A DNA stretch of 45,409 nucleotides from Desulfuromonas sp964536375 (GCA_964536375.1 CAZHXF010000018.1:1-45409); one strand, 5' to 3'. Shown: positions 1 through 8,999, numbered from the stretch's first letter. The notes: generated by a model from the sequence alone, not told the origin. Translations and numbers: made by a program.

Positions 1-17
1 AGATTATGCTACTCAGA
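1..17 (-). mobile_element. Right end of a truncated 155-bp MITE copy
   Basis: The first bases read AGATTATGCTACTCAG, which matches the terminal 17 bases of the complete copies at 10072..10226 and 22802..22957 (AGATTGGTGCTACTCAG). The rest of the element lies left of the window. It is in the same orientation as those two copies. The match is short, so the call rests on family membership. Confidence 0.55.
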
Positions 18-61
18 ATGATTGGTCAAAAACTGTAAAGTGATTATTCTTAAGTGAATAG

Positions 62-93
62 AAACAAAAAAAGCCCTGTATAAACAGGACTTT
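62..93 (-). terminator. Rho-independent terminator of guaA
   Basis: Read on the minus strand downstream of the guaA stop, a 10-bp imperfect stem (70..79 with 84..93, one mismatch) has a short loop and is followed by a run of seven T. This is the normal layout of an intrinsic terminator and would end the guaB-guaA transcript. Confidence 0.75.
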
Positions 94-116
94 AATTATC
101 TAATATGTTGTTAAAC

Positions 117-1676
117 CTATTCCCACTCAATTGTAGCTGGCGGCTTGCTGGAGATATCATAAGTCACCCGATTTATCCCCTTAACCTCATTGATAATCCG
201 GCTGCTGATATGCGCCAAATCGGCATAAGGCATAGGATACCAACCTGCGGTCATAAAGTCTTTGGTCTCAACCGCGCGTAGTGCCACTACATATTCATAG
301 GTACGTCCATCACCCATGACCCCAACACTTTTTACTGGTAAAAATACCGCAAAAGCTTGGCTGATTTTCTCGTAGTGACCTGTGCGATATAACTCTTCCA
401 TATAGATGGCATCGGCCAGACGCAGGATGTCGGCATACTCTTTTTTCACTTCACCGAGAATACGCACCCCTAAACCGGGGCCGGGGAAGGGGTGACGCCA
501 CACCATCTGATGGGGCAGACCCATTTCTTCACCGATAGCGCGAACTTCATCTTTAAATAGCTCACGCAGTGGTTCGAGCAATTCCAGCTTCATATAATCG
601 GGCAGACCACCAACATTATGATGACTCTTGATGTTGTGCGCTTTCCCGGATTTAGCCCCGGCGGATTCAATGACATCAGGATAAATAGTCCCCTGAGCCA
701 ACCATTTGGCATCGGTAAGTTTATTGGATTCCTCTTCAAAAATATCGACAAATAACCCACCGATAATTTTACGCTTTTTCTCTGGATCGGTGACGCCAGC
801 CAAACCTGACAGGAAACGTTGCTCAGCATCGACGCGGATAACCTTCACCCCCAGACTTGCCGCAAAGGTGGTCATAACCTGATCACCTTCATTGAGGCGC
901 AGCAAACCATTATCGACAAACACACAGGTTAGCTGATCGCCAATAGCCTGATGAATGAGAGCTGCGGCAACAGAAGAATCGACCCCACCGGAAAGACCTA
1001 AAATTACCTGATCATTGCCAACTTTTTGCTTAATTCTGCTGATGGCATCTTCAACAATCTGCCCCGGTGTCCATTTGCCACTGCAGCCACATATGCTACG
1101 TACAAAAGTATCAATCAGCACTTCACCACGGGGAGTGTGGTTTACCTCAGGATGGAACTGCACCCCATACAGATTGCGTTCTATGCTTTGGATAGCACAT
1201 ACAGGAGCATTAGTGGTTGCGGCTACAATTTCAAAGCCATTTGCCACCTGTTCAATATGATCCCCGTGACTCATCCATACCGGGCTTTTTCCATCAACGA
1301 AAAAACCGTCAAACAAAGCCCCAGGCTTACCTTTACTACGCAGCTCTGCATGACCATATTCCCGTTTGCCGGCAGGAACCACGCACCCACCAAAGTGACG
1401 GTTCAGCAGTTGCATCCCATAGCAAATCCCCAGCACCGGCACCCCGAGTTCAAACAACTCCTCAGCAATCTCAGGCGCACCATCATCATAAACTGACTTG
1501 GGTCCGCCGGAGAGGATAATGCCGTTGGGGGCAAAATCTCTGATAGCCTGTAACTGCATATCATAAGGGTGCAATTCACAGTAAACGTGAGCCTCGCGCA
1601 CTCGGCGCGCGATCAGTTGCGTGTATTGGGAACCAAAATCGAGGATAAGAATTTTTTCACTGTGAAGATCAGACAT
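117..1676 (-). CDS. guaA: GMP synthase (glutamine-hydrolysing)
   Basis: This enzyme converts XMP, ATP and glutamine to GMP in purine synthesis. The 519 residues hold an N-terminal class I glutamine amidotransferase with catalytic Cys85 (GICYGMQ), His175 and Glu177 (FHPEV). Next comes the ATP-pyrophosphatase domain with its P-loop SGGVDSS at 229-235, then the C-terminal dimerisation domain ending in TIEWE, as in the family. The length is close to the usual 525. The ATG has a good AGGAG ribosome site. It lies 78 bp downstream of guaB on the same strand, so the two form the common guaBA operon, with a hairpin between them. Confidence 0.98.
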   Translation of the reverse strand: MSDLHSEKILILDFGSQYTQLIARRVREAHVYCELHPYDMQLQAIRDFAPNGIILSGGPKSVYDDGAPEIAEELFELGVPVLGICYGMQLLNRHFGGCVVPAGKREYGHAELRSKGKPGALFDGFFVDGKSPVWMSHGDHIEQVANGFEIVAATTNAPVCAIQSIERNLYGVQFHPEVNHTPRGEVLIDTFVRSICGCSGKWTPGQIVEDAISRIKQKVGNDQVILGLSGGVDSSVAAALIHQAIGDQLTCVFVDNGLLRLNEGDQVMTTFAASLGVKVIRVDAEQRFLSGLAGVTDPEKKRKIIGGLFVDIFEEESNKLTDAKWLAQGTIYPDVIESAGAKSGKAHNIKSHHNVGGLPDYMKLELLEPLRELFKDEVRAIGEEMGLPHQMVWRHPFPGPGLGVRILGEVKKEYADILRLADAIYMEELYRTGHYEKISQAFAVFLPVKSVGVMGDGRTYEYVVALRAVETKDFMTAGWYPMPYADLAHISSRIINEVKGINRVTYDISSKPPATIEWE

Positions 1677-1700
1677 GCAACAACTCCTGCGCTAAACGAA

Positions 1701-1729
1701 CTAAAGCCCGCAACATAAACGGGCTTTAG
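1701..1729. promoter_or_regulatory. Intercistronic hairpin between guaB and guaA
   Basis: A perfect 10-bp inverted repeat (CTAAAGCCCG at 1701..1710, CGGGCTTTAG at 1720..1729) lies in the 78-bp gap between the two genes. There is no strong U tract after it on the minus strand. It could be a leaky terminator, an mRNA-stabilising hairpin or a processing site that sets the guaB to guaA ratio. The structure is visible; the role is inference. Confidence 0.5.
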
Positions 1730-1754
1730 TTGAGAAAAGAATTTTAAACCCAGT

Positions 1755-3227
1755 CTAAGATGGGCGTTCTATACGATAGTTAGGGGCTTCGTGAGTAATA
1801 TTCACATCGTGCACATGCGACTCGCGCAAACCAGCATTAGTGATACGCATAAATTCAGCCTGTTGCTGCAGATCCTTCAGGGTACGACAACCGGTGTAAC
1901 CCATGCCAGCGCGCAACCCACCGAGCAACTGATGAACGTTAGATGACAATGTGCCGCGAAACGGTACTCGACCTTCAATACCTTCTGGCACCAGCTTGAC
2001 ATCATTTTCCACATCGCCCTGGAAATAGCGATCCTTACTCCCTTTTTTCATCGCGCCCAGACTGCCCATGCCCCGATAAGACTTATAAGTACGCCCTTGA
2101 TACAATATGGTCTCACCCGGAGACTCTTCAGTCCCAGCGAACAGTGAACCAATCATAATAACGTCAGCACCGGCAGTGATCGCTTTGGGGAGCTCACCAG
2201 AATACTTGATGCCACCGTCAGCGATGAGCGGAATACCGGCTTTCTGGGTAGCAATAGCGACATCAGCTATGGCAGTAATTTGCGGTACACCAACACCTGC
2301 GACCACCCGCGTAGTACAGATGGAACCGGGACCGATACCTACTTTAACCGCATCCACGCCAGCCTTAATTAGAGCCTCAGCAGCTGACGCCGTAGCAATG
2401 TTACCGGCAATCAGTTGCAAATTTGGGTAAGCGCGCCGAATCTGCGCCACGGCATCAATAACCCCCTGCGAGTGACCATGAGCGGTATCAACTACTACCA
2501 CATCAACTCCGGCACGAACCAGCAGTTCAATGCGCTCATCACAATCGCCACCAACTCCAACAGCAGCAGCCGCACGCAAACGACCAAACTCATCCTTACA
2601 GGCCAAAGGATACTGGCGTACTTTTTCGATATCTTTAATAGTTATCAATCCGCGCAGGACATAATCATCATCCACTACCAATAATTTTTCAATGCGATGT
2701 TTGTGCAGATGAAATTTTGCCTCCTCTAGAGTAGTACCTGGAGGGACAGTAACCAGATTTTCCGTGGTCATAACATTGGCGATGGGCTGATCCAACTTGG
2801 TTTCAAAGCGCAGATCCCGATTGGTCAATATCCCCACTAAACGACCATTCTTAGTGATGGGCACACCGGAAATGCGATATTGTTTCATCACCTGCAAGGC
2901 TTCAAATATCTTCTGCTCTGGCTCCATGGTGATCGGATCGACAATCATGCCACTTTCCGACTTTTTCACCTGATCCACTTCAGTTGCCTGCTCCTGAGGA
3001 GACATGTTTTTGTGAACAACGCCAATCCCACCCTCACGTGCCATACAGATAGCTGTACGCGATTCGGTAACCGTATCCATTGCCGCCGACATCAGCGGGA
3101 TATTTAGCACTATAGATTTAGTCAAATGGGTAGATAGATCAACTTCTTTCGGCAACACTAGTGAATGAGCAGGGACAAGAAGAACATCGTCAAAGGTAAG
3201 TCCTTCCCGTAATTCAGGGTTCAGCAT
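1755..3227 (-). CDS. guaB: Inosine-5'-monophosphate dehydrogenase
   Basis: The enzyme oxidises IMP to XMP with NAD+, the committed step to guanine nucleotides. It has 490 residues (E. coli 488). A TIM barrel is interrupted by a pair of CBS domains at about residues 95-205, which bind regulatory nucleotides in this family. The active-site loop GSICTTR carries catalytic Cys304. The start ATG is preceded by a strong AAGGAGAT site. It is the first gene of the guaBA operon, and its product XMP is the substrate of GuaA encoded next. Confidence 0.98.
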   Translation of the reverse strand: MLNPELREGLTFDDVLLVPAHSLVLPKEVDLSTHLTKSIVLNIPLMSAAMDTVTESRTAICMAREGGIGVVHKNMSPQEQATEVDQVKKSESGMIVDPITMEPEQKIFEALQVMKQYRISGVPITKNGRLVGILTNRDLRFETKLDQPIANVMTTENLVTVPPGTTLEEAKFHLHKHRIEKLLVVDDDYVLRGLITIKDIEKVRQYPLACKDEFGRLRAAAAVGVGGDCDERIELLVRAGVDVVVVDTAHGHSQGVIDAVAQIRRAYPNLQLIAGNIATASAAEALIKAGVDAVKVGIGPGSICTTRVVAGVGVPQITAIADVAIATQKAGIPLIADGGIKYSGELPKAITAGADVIMIGSLFAGTEESPGETILYQGRTYKSYRGMGSLGAMKKGSKDRYFQGDVENDVKLVPEGIEGRVPFRGTLSSNVHQLLGGLRAGMGYTGCRTLKDLQQQAEFMRITNAGLRESHVHDVNITHEAPNYRIERPS

Positions 3228-3349
3228 CTTGATCTCCTTTGCAGTGATACATGCAGTATAATTGTTATATCTTATATGTTCTTATTTGGGTATTTGGATT
3301 AACCGTGGATACTAGCGCCGAACAGGCACAGCGTCAAGACGCCATCAGG

Positions 3350-4453
3350 TCACATGGGGATAAACATGCTACTATTTTCAATTTTATAGATCACATTGCT
3401 CAATAGCGCGATTGTGTGCTCCAGATCGGCCAGGGATAACACCTCTACCGGGGAATGCATATAACGTAATGGCACGCTCACTAAAGCTGCTGCAACCCCA
3501 CCGCGACTCAATTGCATGACATTAGCGTCAGTGCCGGTAGCGCGGGGCATACCCACCACCTGATAGGGGATATTCTGTTCATGTGCAGTCTGGCACAGCA
3601 GGTTAAACAATACCGGATTTATATTGGCCCCGCGGGCAATAATCGGTCCCTTACCCAACCTGAGATCACCAACCTCTTTTTTGTCAATCCCGGGGAAATC
3701 ACTGGCAAAACCGACATCAACAGCTATGCCTACATGGGGATTAACCCCGTAGACACTTGCCGAGGCGCCACGCAGCCCAACCTCCTCCTGCACGGTAGTA
3801 ACACTGTATAAATCAACCGGAGCCTTGCCCCGTTGCGCCACCTGCTGTAGCACCCGGGTAACGATAAACGCCCCCATTTTGTCATCAAAAGCACGCGAGG
3901 TAACCAAGTCGCCCTGTAAGCGCTCCAGACTGGGGACAAAGGTTATGGGATCACCAATCTGCACCAGTTGCATAACTTCTTCATTGGAGCTACAGCCGAT
4001 ATCGATAAACTGATCTTTAAAAGGAATCACCGTATCGCGATCTTTAGCAGGAATCAGATGGATAGGTTTTTTGCCCACCACCCCATTTATTACGCCACTA
4101 GCTGCATGGATGTTAATCCGCTGCCCCGGCACCAGGTGGGCATCTACACCACCGATGGGGGCAAAAAAGATAAAACCTTTTTTATCGACATACTTCACCA
4201 TGAAACCGATTTCGTCGCAGTGCCCGGCCAGCATCACTCGGGTGCGTTCGCCATTATTACCACCATTACCACTAGTAGTCTGGGGAGCACAGCCATCTAG
4301 TCGGGCGATAACATTACCCATGACGTCGGTTTCTACATGATCGGCAACAGCTGCTAATTCACGGCGGATTATACGTTGCACCGGCTGCTCGAACCCAGAA
4401 GGGCTAGGAGCCTGAGATAATTCTTTGAGTAGATCGTAATACTGTTGTTCCAT
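3350..4453 (-). CDS. M42-family metallo-aminopeptidase
   Basis: This is a predicted cytosolic di-metal aminopeptidase or endoglucanase-like peptidase of family M42 (FrvX/YsdC/PepA group), which usually assembles into tetrahedral shells that trim peptides. Visible motifs are GHCDEIGF (metal His and Asp), the RAFDDKMG metal and active-site segment, TVQEEVGLRGA with the catalytic Glu pair, VDVGF, and a late H near HSPVEV. It has 367 residues from the chosen ATG (MEQQYYDLL), which has a GGGAGA site. An upstream in-frame extension to 4603 crosses palindromic DNA and looks non-coding. Its natural substrate is unknown. Confidence 0.88.
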   Translation of the reverse strand: MEQQYYDLLKELSQAPSPSGFEQPVQRIIRRELAAVADHVETDVMGNVIARLDGCAPQTTSGNGGNNGERTRVMLAGHCDEIGFMVKYVDKKGFIFFAPIGGVDAHLVPGQRINIHAASGVINGVVGKKPIHLIPAKDRDTVIPFKDQFIDIGCSSNEEVMQLVQIGDPITFVPSLERLQGDLVTSRAFDDKMGAFIVTRVLQQVAQRGKAPVDLYSVTTVQEEVGLRGASASVYGVNPHVGIAVDVGFASDFPGIDKKEVGDLRLGKGPIIARGANINPVLFNLLCQTAHEQNIPYQVVGMPRATGTDANVMQLSRGGVAAALVSVPLRYMHSPVEVLSLADLEHTIALLSNVIYKIENSSMFIPM

Positions 4454-4528
4454 GATTATCTCCCTAACTAAAATTATGGTTACTAAATGGCAAAATACGT
4501 GGACTGATGCCACTAATAGCAATTGTGT

Positions 4529-4568
4529 TTGTCGCCATGGACGGCGACAACAAGCTCCATGGATGGAG
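4529..4568. repeat. Two adjacent perfect hairpins upstream of the M42 gene
   Basis: TTGTCGCC (4529..4536) pairs with GGCGACAA (4543..4550), and CTCCAT (4555..4560) pairs with ATGGAG (4563..4568). The two palindromes sit between miaB and the M42 peptidase gene. They resemble an extragenic palindromic (REP or BIME-like) unit. No other copy was noticed in the window. Confidence 0.5.
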
Positions 4569-4639
4569 TTATGCGTCCATTGACATTGATGGCACCAGCC
4601 CAAAAAAGCTAAACGCTGGTTAGCACAACATCAACACCC

Positions 4640-5965
4640 TTACTCCTGAACAATCGTTCCCAAGTGGGAGTTGCGCAGCACTCTATCAATACGCACCAGC
4701 CTAGTTTGACCAACCAATGTTTCATCACCAGCAAAATTCACAATGCGGTTCCACTGATTGCGCCCAAAAATTTGCCCAGCTCCGCGCCGACTGGTGCCCT
4801 CGATCAGCACCTGCTGTACCTGACCTAGATCAGATTGCCAGATTTCGCCACTGATCCGCCCCTGCACTGCTAACAATTGCTCAAACCAGCGTTGTTTTTC
4901 CGTGCTACTTATCGGATCAGGCAGCTCAAGCGCCTTGGTTTGCGGACGTGGTGAATACAGGAATGAATACGCATCGGCAAAGCGCACCTGCTCCAGCAAA
5001 TCGAGGGTCTGCTTAAAATCGCGCTCAGTTTCACCTGGGAAACCGACAATAAGATCAGTTGTCAGACGGATATCTGGGCACTGCTGTTGCAACAGTCGCA
5101 CCCGATCCAAATATTGTTCGCGGCTGTAGCCACGCTTCATCTGCCGTAGTATGTCATTGGAGCCACTCTGCACTGCCAGATGCATATGCTTACACAGCTT
5201 ATCTAAGCTAGAGAAACAGTGGATAAGTTCATCGGATAAATCTTTGGGATGAGAAGAGGTAAAACGTAAGCGCGTCAAACCATCAATCTCATGCACTCGC
5301 TGCAACAGCTGCGCAAAAGTTCCATCACCGGAACCTTTTTGCCCGTAGGAGTTTACATTTTGCCCGAGCAAGGTAACTTCCCGCGTTCCTTGATCCACCA
5401 GAGAACGCACTTCGTCGACAACATCCTTACTAGTGCGGCTCACTTCGCGCCCACGCACATAGGGAACTACGCAATAGGAGCAGAAATTGTCGCAACCCTG
5501 CATGATTGTCACAAAGCGAGCTACCGAACTATCAACGCCCCGTTGGGGAAACTTGTCCAATCGTTCAGTACCGACATAGTGGGTAGTTTCACAGCGCTGG
5601 CCACCATGCTCATCCACCTCTTTGAGCATCTGTGGCAACTTACCTATATTGTGGGTACCGAAAACAATATTCAGATAAGGGACCTTTTCCAGCAAGCGCA
5701 TCCCCTCCTGTTGAGCGACACAGCCGCCCACAGCAAGGATCAATTTAGGATTAGCCATCTTCAACGGCTTAAAGCGCCCCAAATGACCATAAACCTTGCG
5801 TTCCGCCTTATCCCGCACGGAGCAGGTATTTAAAATGATCAGATCAGCAAGTTGTGGGTCAGCGACAGACGCGTAGCCAACTTCCGCCAGCAGCGTAGCA
5901 ATCCATTCTGAATCGACTACGTTCATCTGACAGCCGAAAGTTTCCATGTAGAAAGTTTTCAACAT
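4640..5965 (-). CDS. miaB: tRNA-2-methylthio-N6-dimethylallyladenosine synthase
   Basis: MiaB is a radical-SAM methylthiotransferase that turns i6A37 into ms2i6A37 in tRNAs reading UNN codons. The 441 residues show the N-terminal UPF0004 domain with cluster-binding Cys12, Cys48 and Cys82. The radical-SAM motif CDNFCSYC follows (Cys158, Cys162, Cys165), then a TIM-barrel core and a C-terminal TRAM domain (about 375-440) for tRNA binding. This is full length for the family. It is transcribed alone, with about 150 bp separating it from the upstream PH-domain gene. Confidence 0.97.
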   Translation of the reverse strand: MLKTFYMETFGCQMNVVDSEWIATLLAEVGYASVADPQLADLIILNTCSVRDKAERKVYGHLGRFKPLKMANPKLILAVGGCVAQQEGMRLLEKVPYLNIVFGTHNIGKLPQMLKEVDEHGGQRCETTHYVGTERLDKFPQRGVDSSVARFVTIMQGCDNFCSYCVVPYVRGREVSRTSKDVVDEVRSLVDQGTREVTLLGQNVNSYGQKGSGDGTFAQLLQRVHEIDGLTRLRFTSSHPKDLSDELIHCFSSLDKLCKHMHLAVQSGSNDILRQMKRGYSREQYLDRVRLLQQQCPDIRLTTDLIVGFPGETERDFKQTLDLLEQVRFADAYSFLYSPRPQTKALELPDPISSTEKQRWFEQLLAVQGRISGEIWQSDLGQVQQVLIEGTSRRGAGQIFGRNQWNRIVNFAGDETLVGQTRLVRIDRVLRNSHLGTIVQE

Positions 5966-6058
5966 TATCCCCGTACCATCTCCTGATATATTCAGGATCT
6001 AATCTACATTAACGCAAAAATTATCCGATATAAGCAGATGCTCTGCAAAAAATCAATG

Positions 6059-6091
6059 GCTATTTATACATAGCTACTGAACATAAATAGC
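6059..6091 (-). terminator. Probable terminator after the PH-domain gene
   Basis: GCTATTTAT (6059..6067) is the inverse of ATAAATAGC (6083..6091), with a 15-nt loop. On the minus strand the hairpin is followed by an AT-rich stretch with six T in a row. It lies 21 bp after the stop of the gene at 6113..6631. The long loop and AU-rich stem make it a weaker call. Confidence 0.45.
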
Positions 6092-6112
6092 TAATTTTAA
6101 TAAAAATTTTAT

Positions 6113-6631
6113 TCATTTTACTCCATCTGCGCCATTATTATTTTCAATAATAACTTTCAACAGCGCATATACCTGATGCGGATATTCCACACAACTCAGG
6201 GTTAAGCGACGCGAACCTGCTTCGAGATAAAGATCGCCCAGGTGTTCGCCAAGCGGGTACAAGCACAGATAACTTAACTGTGCCAGTGGTATCGATATTA
6301 CGCGCTGCCGCCAGATACCGCACTGCACCAGAAGCTGATCTGAGGTCAGAGCATAAAACACCCGCGTCCACTCCAAGCGCGCCAGCAGCAGGTGCCCGCA
6401 GCAAATATATGCACTCAGCAGCAAAAATGGCAGCGGCACGACACACCACAGCATATCTGCACCTTGCAGCCTCATCTGCCAGCCAGCGTATTGCCAGCAA
6501 CTGCACAGCAGTAGTAACACCAGCCCAAACAAAACCTGACGCCAACGCCGGAAGGTAAAACAGCGCGGTGCCGGGCATCCCTGCCACACTAGAATCTCAT
6601 CAGAGTGCAGATAATTAGACCAATCTACCAT
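6113..6631 (-). CDS. PH-domain (DUF304-like) membrane protein
   Basis: The predicted protein has 172 residues and two hydrophobic segments (about residues 33-53 and 65-88). They are followed by a region like bacterial PH domains of the YdbS/YdbT type: YALTSDQLLVQCGIWRQ, then ISIPLAQLS. Such proteins are common but their role is unknown. The ATG (MVDWSNY) was chosen over an upstream in-frame TTG (12 residues more). An AAGGAGA lies 14 nt before the ATG, which is rather far, so the start is uncertain. The protein is rich in Cys and Leu. It is divergent from the sirtuin gene, with about 70 bp between. Confidence 0.65.
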   Translation of the reverse strand: MVDWSNYLHSDEILVWQGCPAPRCFTFRRWRQVLFGLVLLLLCSCWQYAGWQMRLQGADMLWCVVPLPFLLLSAYICCGHLLLARLEWTRVFYALTSDQLLVQCGIWRQRVISIPLAQLSYLCLYPLGEHLGDLYLEAGSRRLTLSCVEYPHQVYALLKVIIENNNGADGVK

Positions 6632-6703
6632 TTTGGTGTAATCTTCTCCTTGAACATATGGGGACAAACTGCATCAATCTAAACAGGTCGGAGGAATAAC
6701 GCA

Positions 6704-7534
6704 ATGGACGCCCAACTACAACAAGCGGCAGAAACCATTTTACACGCTGATGCCCTGGTAATAACCAGCGGTGCCGGTATGGGGGTAGATTCCGACCTCC
6801 CGGATTTTCGCGGAGACAACGGCTTTTGGCAGGCCTACCCCATGTACCAACATTTGGGAATCAACTTTTACGCTGCTGCCAATCCCGACCACTTTGCTGA
6901 CGATCCAGCTTTCGGCTGGGGCTTTTACGGTCACCGCACCAACCTGTATCGGCAAACGGAACCCCATCTCGGCTTTAACCTGCTACAACAGTGGGCACAG
7001 CGTCTGAACCTCGACACCTTTGTGGTAACATCCAATGTCGACGGCCAATTTCAAAAAGCCGGGGTTGACCCACTGAATATTCTGGAAGTCCACGGCTCCA
7101 TCCATCACCTGCAATGCCTGCGCCCCTGTAGTCATGATATCTGGCCGAATGATGAACAAATTCCTATTGATCTGGAGTCCATGCGCGCGCAGCATCTACC
7201 CACGTGCCGCAATTGTCAAGGCATGGCGCGCCCCAATATTCTGATGTTCGGCGATTACAGCTGGCTGGATGACCGCACCAACGCACAAGAACAACGTTTT
7301 CACAACTTCTTACTTACCAATAGCGCCAAGAAGCTGGTGATCATCGAGATGGGAGCCGGAAGTGCGGTACCAACCATCCGCCACCTGACCCAGCAACTGG
7401 GGCAAAAGAAAAATGCTTGCGCCATCCGCATTAATCCACGCGAACCACAGATAGGTGGCAACAATATAAGTTTACCACTTGGTGCCTTGGAGGCCCTGGT
7501 TGCCATTGACCACAAGCTGGAAAATATCCATTAA
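6704..7534 (+). CDS. Sir2-family NAD-dependent protein deacylase
   Basis: This is a predicted sirtuin that removes acyl or ADP-ribosyl groups from lysines using NAD+. The 276 residues contain the NAD-binding GAG motif (23-25) in the variant GAGMGVDSDLPDFRG, and the TSNVDGQFQKAG loop in place of the usual TQNID. Catalytic His130 is in VHGS. Two zinc-binding Cys pairs are present: Cys138/Cys142 (spacing CxxxC) and Cys168/Cys171. FGD replaces the usual FGE. The GGAGGAATAACGCAATG site supports the start. It stands alone between divergent and convergent neighbours, so its substrate is unknown. Confidence 0.87.
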   Translation: MDAQLQQAAETILHADALVITSGAGMGVDSDLPDFRGDNGFWQAYPMYQHLGINFYAAANPDHFADDPAFGWGFYGHRTNLYRQTEPHLGFNLLQQWAQRLNLDTFVVTSNVDGQFQKAGVDPLNILEVHGSIHHLQCLRPCSHDIWPNDEQIPIDLESMRAQHLPTCRNCQGMARPNILMFGDYSWLDDRTNAQEQRFHNFLLTNSAKKLVIIEMGAGSAVPTIRHLTQQLGQKKNACAIRINPREPQIGGNNISLPLGALEALVAIDHKLENIH

Positions 7535-7547
7535 AAGTAAATTTCAA

Positions 7548-7702
7548 CCTGAGTAGCACTAATCTTCCGCTCTGGTTCTGTTCCCCGTATTCGTCATGCT
7601 CGCGAAAGCGGGTATCCAGAGGTTTTGCCTAGATTTCTAGACTCCCGCCTGCGCGAGAGTGACGATCTTTTTGGCAATAGCGGAAGATTAGCATTAATCA
7701 GG
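7548..7702 (+). mobile_element. 155-bp MITE-like element, copy 1
   Basis: Ends are inverted: CCTGAGTAGCACTAATCTTC on the left, and the right end reversed reads CCTGATTAATGCTAATCTTC. The centre holds two GC-rich palindromic blocks (CTCGCGAAAGCGGG and CCCGCCTGCGCGAG). It fills the gap between the convergent sirtuin and yihY genes. The possible 8-bp flanks AATTTCAA and AACTTTAG match at only 5 of 8, so this copy is probably old. It has no coding capacity. Confidence 0.85.
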
Positions 7703-7706
7703 AACT

Positions 7707-8999
7707 TTAGTGCTTATCCCCAACTGCCGCTGACAACATGTTATCCATATCCAAGGCGCTGATATATTGCTGGCGAATCTGCTGCAACTGCGCAGCAACG
7801 ATTGCCACCTCGGCAGGCACGTGCTCAGTATCAACAGCTACGGTCAACATGCTGGGCAAATCCAGCGCCTGCGCCGGAATCTGTGGTACCACCAAAACAT
7901 CGTCATTTGTCCCTTGGCTGACCAATAACAGCACCCCGCGCTGCTGTAAATATTCCAGCACCGTATTCACTATATCTGCCGGCATTTCTGTCTGATCTAT
8001 TATCTCATCCAGTTTCCAGCATGGTATAGACTGCTGAAAACGATTGTACACCAACAGCAGCAGCTCCAGCACCTGCAACGGTTGCCAGGCTATTCTTTTC
8101 TGCTGCCACAAGATAAATCCCAGACGGGAGCGATTTTGATGGGCCCAACATAGCTGCAAGCCAAACAACACAATCATCCAGGAGACATAAATCCAAATCA
8201 TAAAAATTGGCAGCGCGGCCATGGTGCCGTAGATAGCATTGTACTTACCAACACCATATTGAAAATTGACATAACCCCACTGAGTAACCAACCACAAAGT
8301 GCCACCACTGATTCCACCTACCAGCGCTGAAACAATATTTACTTTAATGTTGGGGACAAACATATAGAGAAAGATAAACGCAGCCCAAATAACCACAAAG
8401 GGCAGCACTTCAAACAGCCGTAGCAGCAGATCACCGAAAACAGGTTTATCCAGCACCCACTGCACCACCTGCTGATTGCGCATGGAGGTATTCAGGGAGA
8501 TAGCTGCCAGCAAAAACAATGGTCCCAGAGTAACCACGGAGAAATAATCGGCAAAACGGCGAAACAAGGTTCGGGTTTCATTGACACGCCATAAGCTGTT
8601 GAAACTTTTTTCTATATTGGAAATCAGCATCAGTACGGTAAACACCAACATAACCAGACCAACCGAACCCAGACGGGCAACATTGGTATTATTGATATAT
8701 TCGATTATCCGCGCCACCACCTCTTCCGAACCTACCGAAATATGTTTCAGCAACATCGGTTCAATCTTATTATGCACCCCAAGCCCCTTTAACAAGGCAA
8801 ACATGATCGCCAGCAAAGGTATAAAGGCCAGCAAAGTGCTGAAAGTAAGGGCAGCGGATTTTTGTCCACATTGGTTGCGTTTATAACCCAGCACTGCCGC
8901 TAACGGCACGCGTAACCAATTGGCTCCGCGCTTAATATCTGCATCATTCCACAGATTATTTTTCAGCCACTGTTCAACATGTTCAAATTGTTTAACCAT
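7707..8999 (-). CDS. YihY/BrkB-family inner-membrane protein with C-terminal extension
   Basis: This is a polytopic inner-membrane protein of the YihY family (formerly called ribonuclease BN). The family is unlikely to be a nuclease and its function is unresolved. The first 290 or so residues show the family segments, including ALTFSTLLAFIPLLA and a run of about six membrane helices. About 140 further residues follow, with a likely winged-helix-like part (ADIVNTVLEYLQQRGVLL). E. coli YihY lacks this tail, but longer forms are common in other proteobacteria. The ATG has a GAGG site. Its stop codon lies inside the 8-bp flank of the MITE at 7548..7702. Confidence 0.88.
   Translation of the reverse strand: MVKQFEHVEQWLKNNLWNDADIKRGANWLRVPLAAVLGYKRNQCGQKSAALTFSTLLAFIPLLAIMFALLKGLGVHNKIEPMLLKHISVGSEEVVARIIEYINNTNVARLGSVGLVMLVFTVLMLISNIEKSFNSLWRVNETRTLFRRFADYFSVVTLGPLFLLAAISLNTSMRNQQVVQWVLDKPVFGDLLLRLFEVLPFVVIWAAFIFLYMFVPNIKVNIVSALVGGISGGTLWLVTQWGYVNFQYGVGKYNAIYGTMAALPIFMIWIYVSWMIVLFGLQLCWAHQNRSRLGFILWQQKRIAWQPLQVLELLLLVYNRFQQSIPCWKLDEIIDQTEMPADIVNTVLEYLQQRGVLLLVSQGTNDDVLVVPQIPAQALDLPSMLTVAVDTEHVPAEVAIVAAQLQQIRQQYISALDMDNMLSAAVGDKH

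Noticed and set aside
3350..4603. A longer M42 protein starting at 4603
   Set aside because: The extra 50 residues are encoded by palindromic intergenic DNA, do not look like the family, and the ATG at 4453 has a proper ribosome site.
6144..6587. A 147-residue minus-strand frame inside the PH-domain gene
   Set aside because: It is a shadow frame. The PH-like motifs and hydrophobic pattern are in the other frame.
7548..7702. The paired palindromes of the MITE as a CRISPR-like or attachment site
   Set aside because: The copies are dispersed, not in a tandem array with spacers, and have target duplications typical of transposition.
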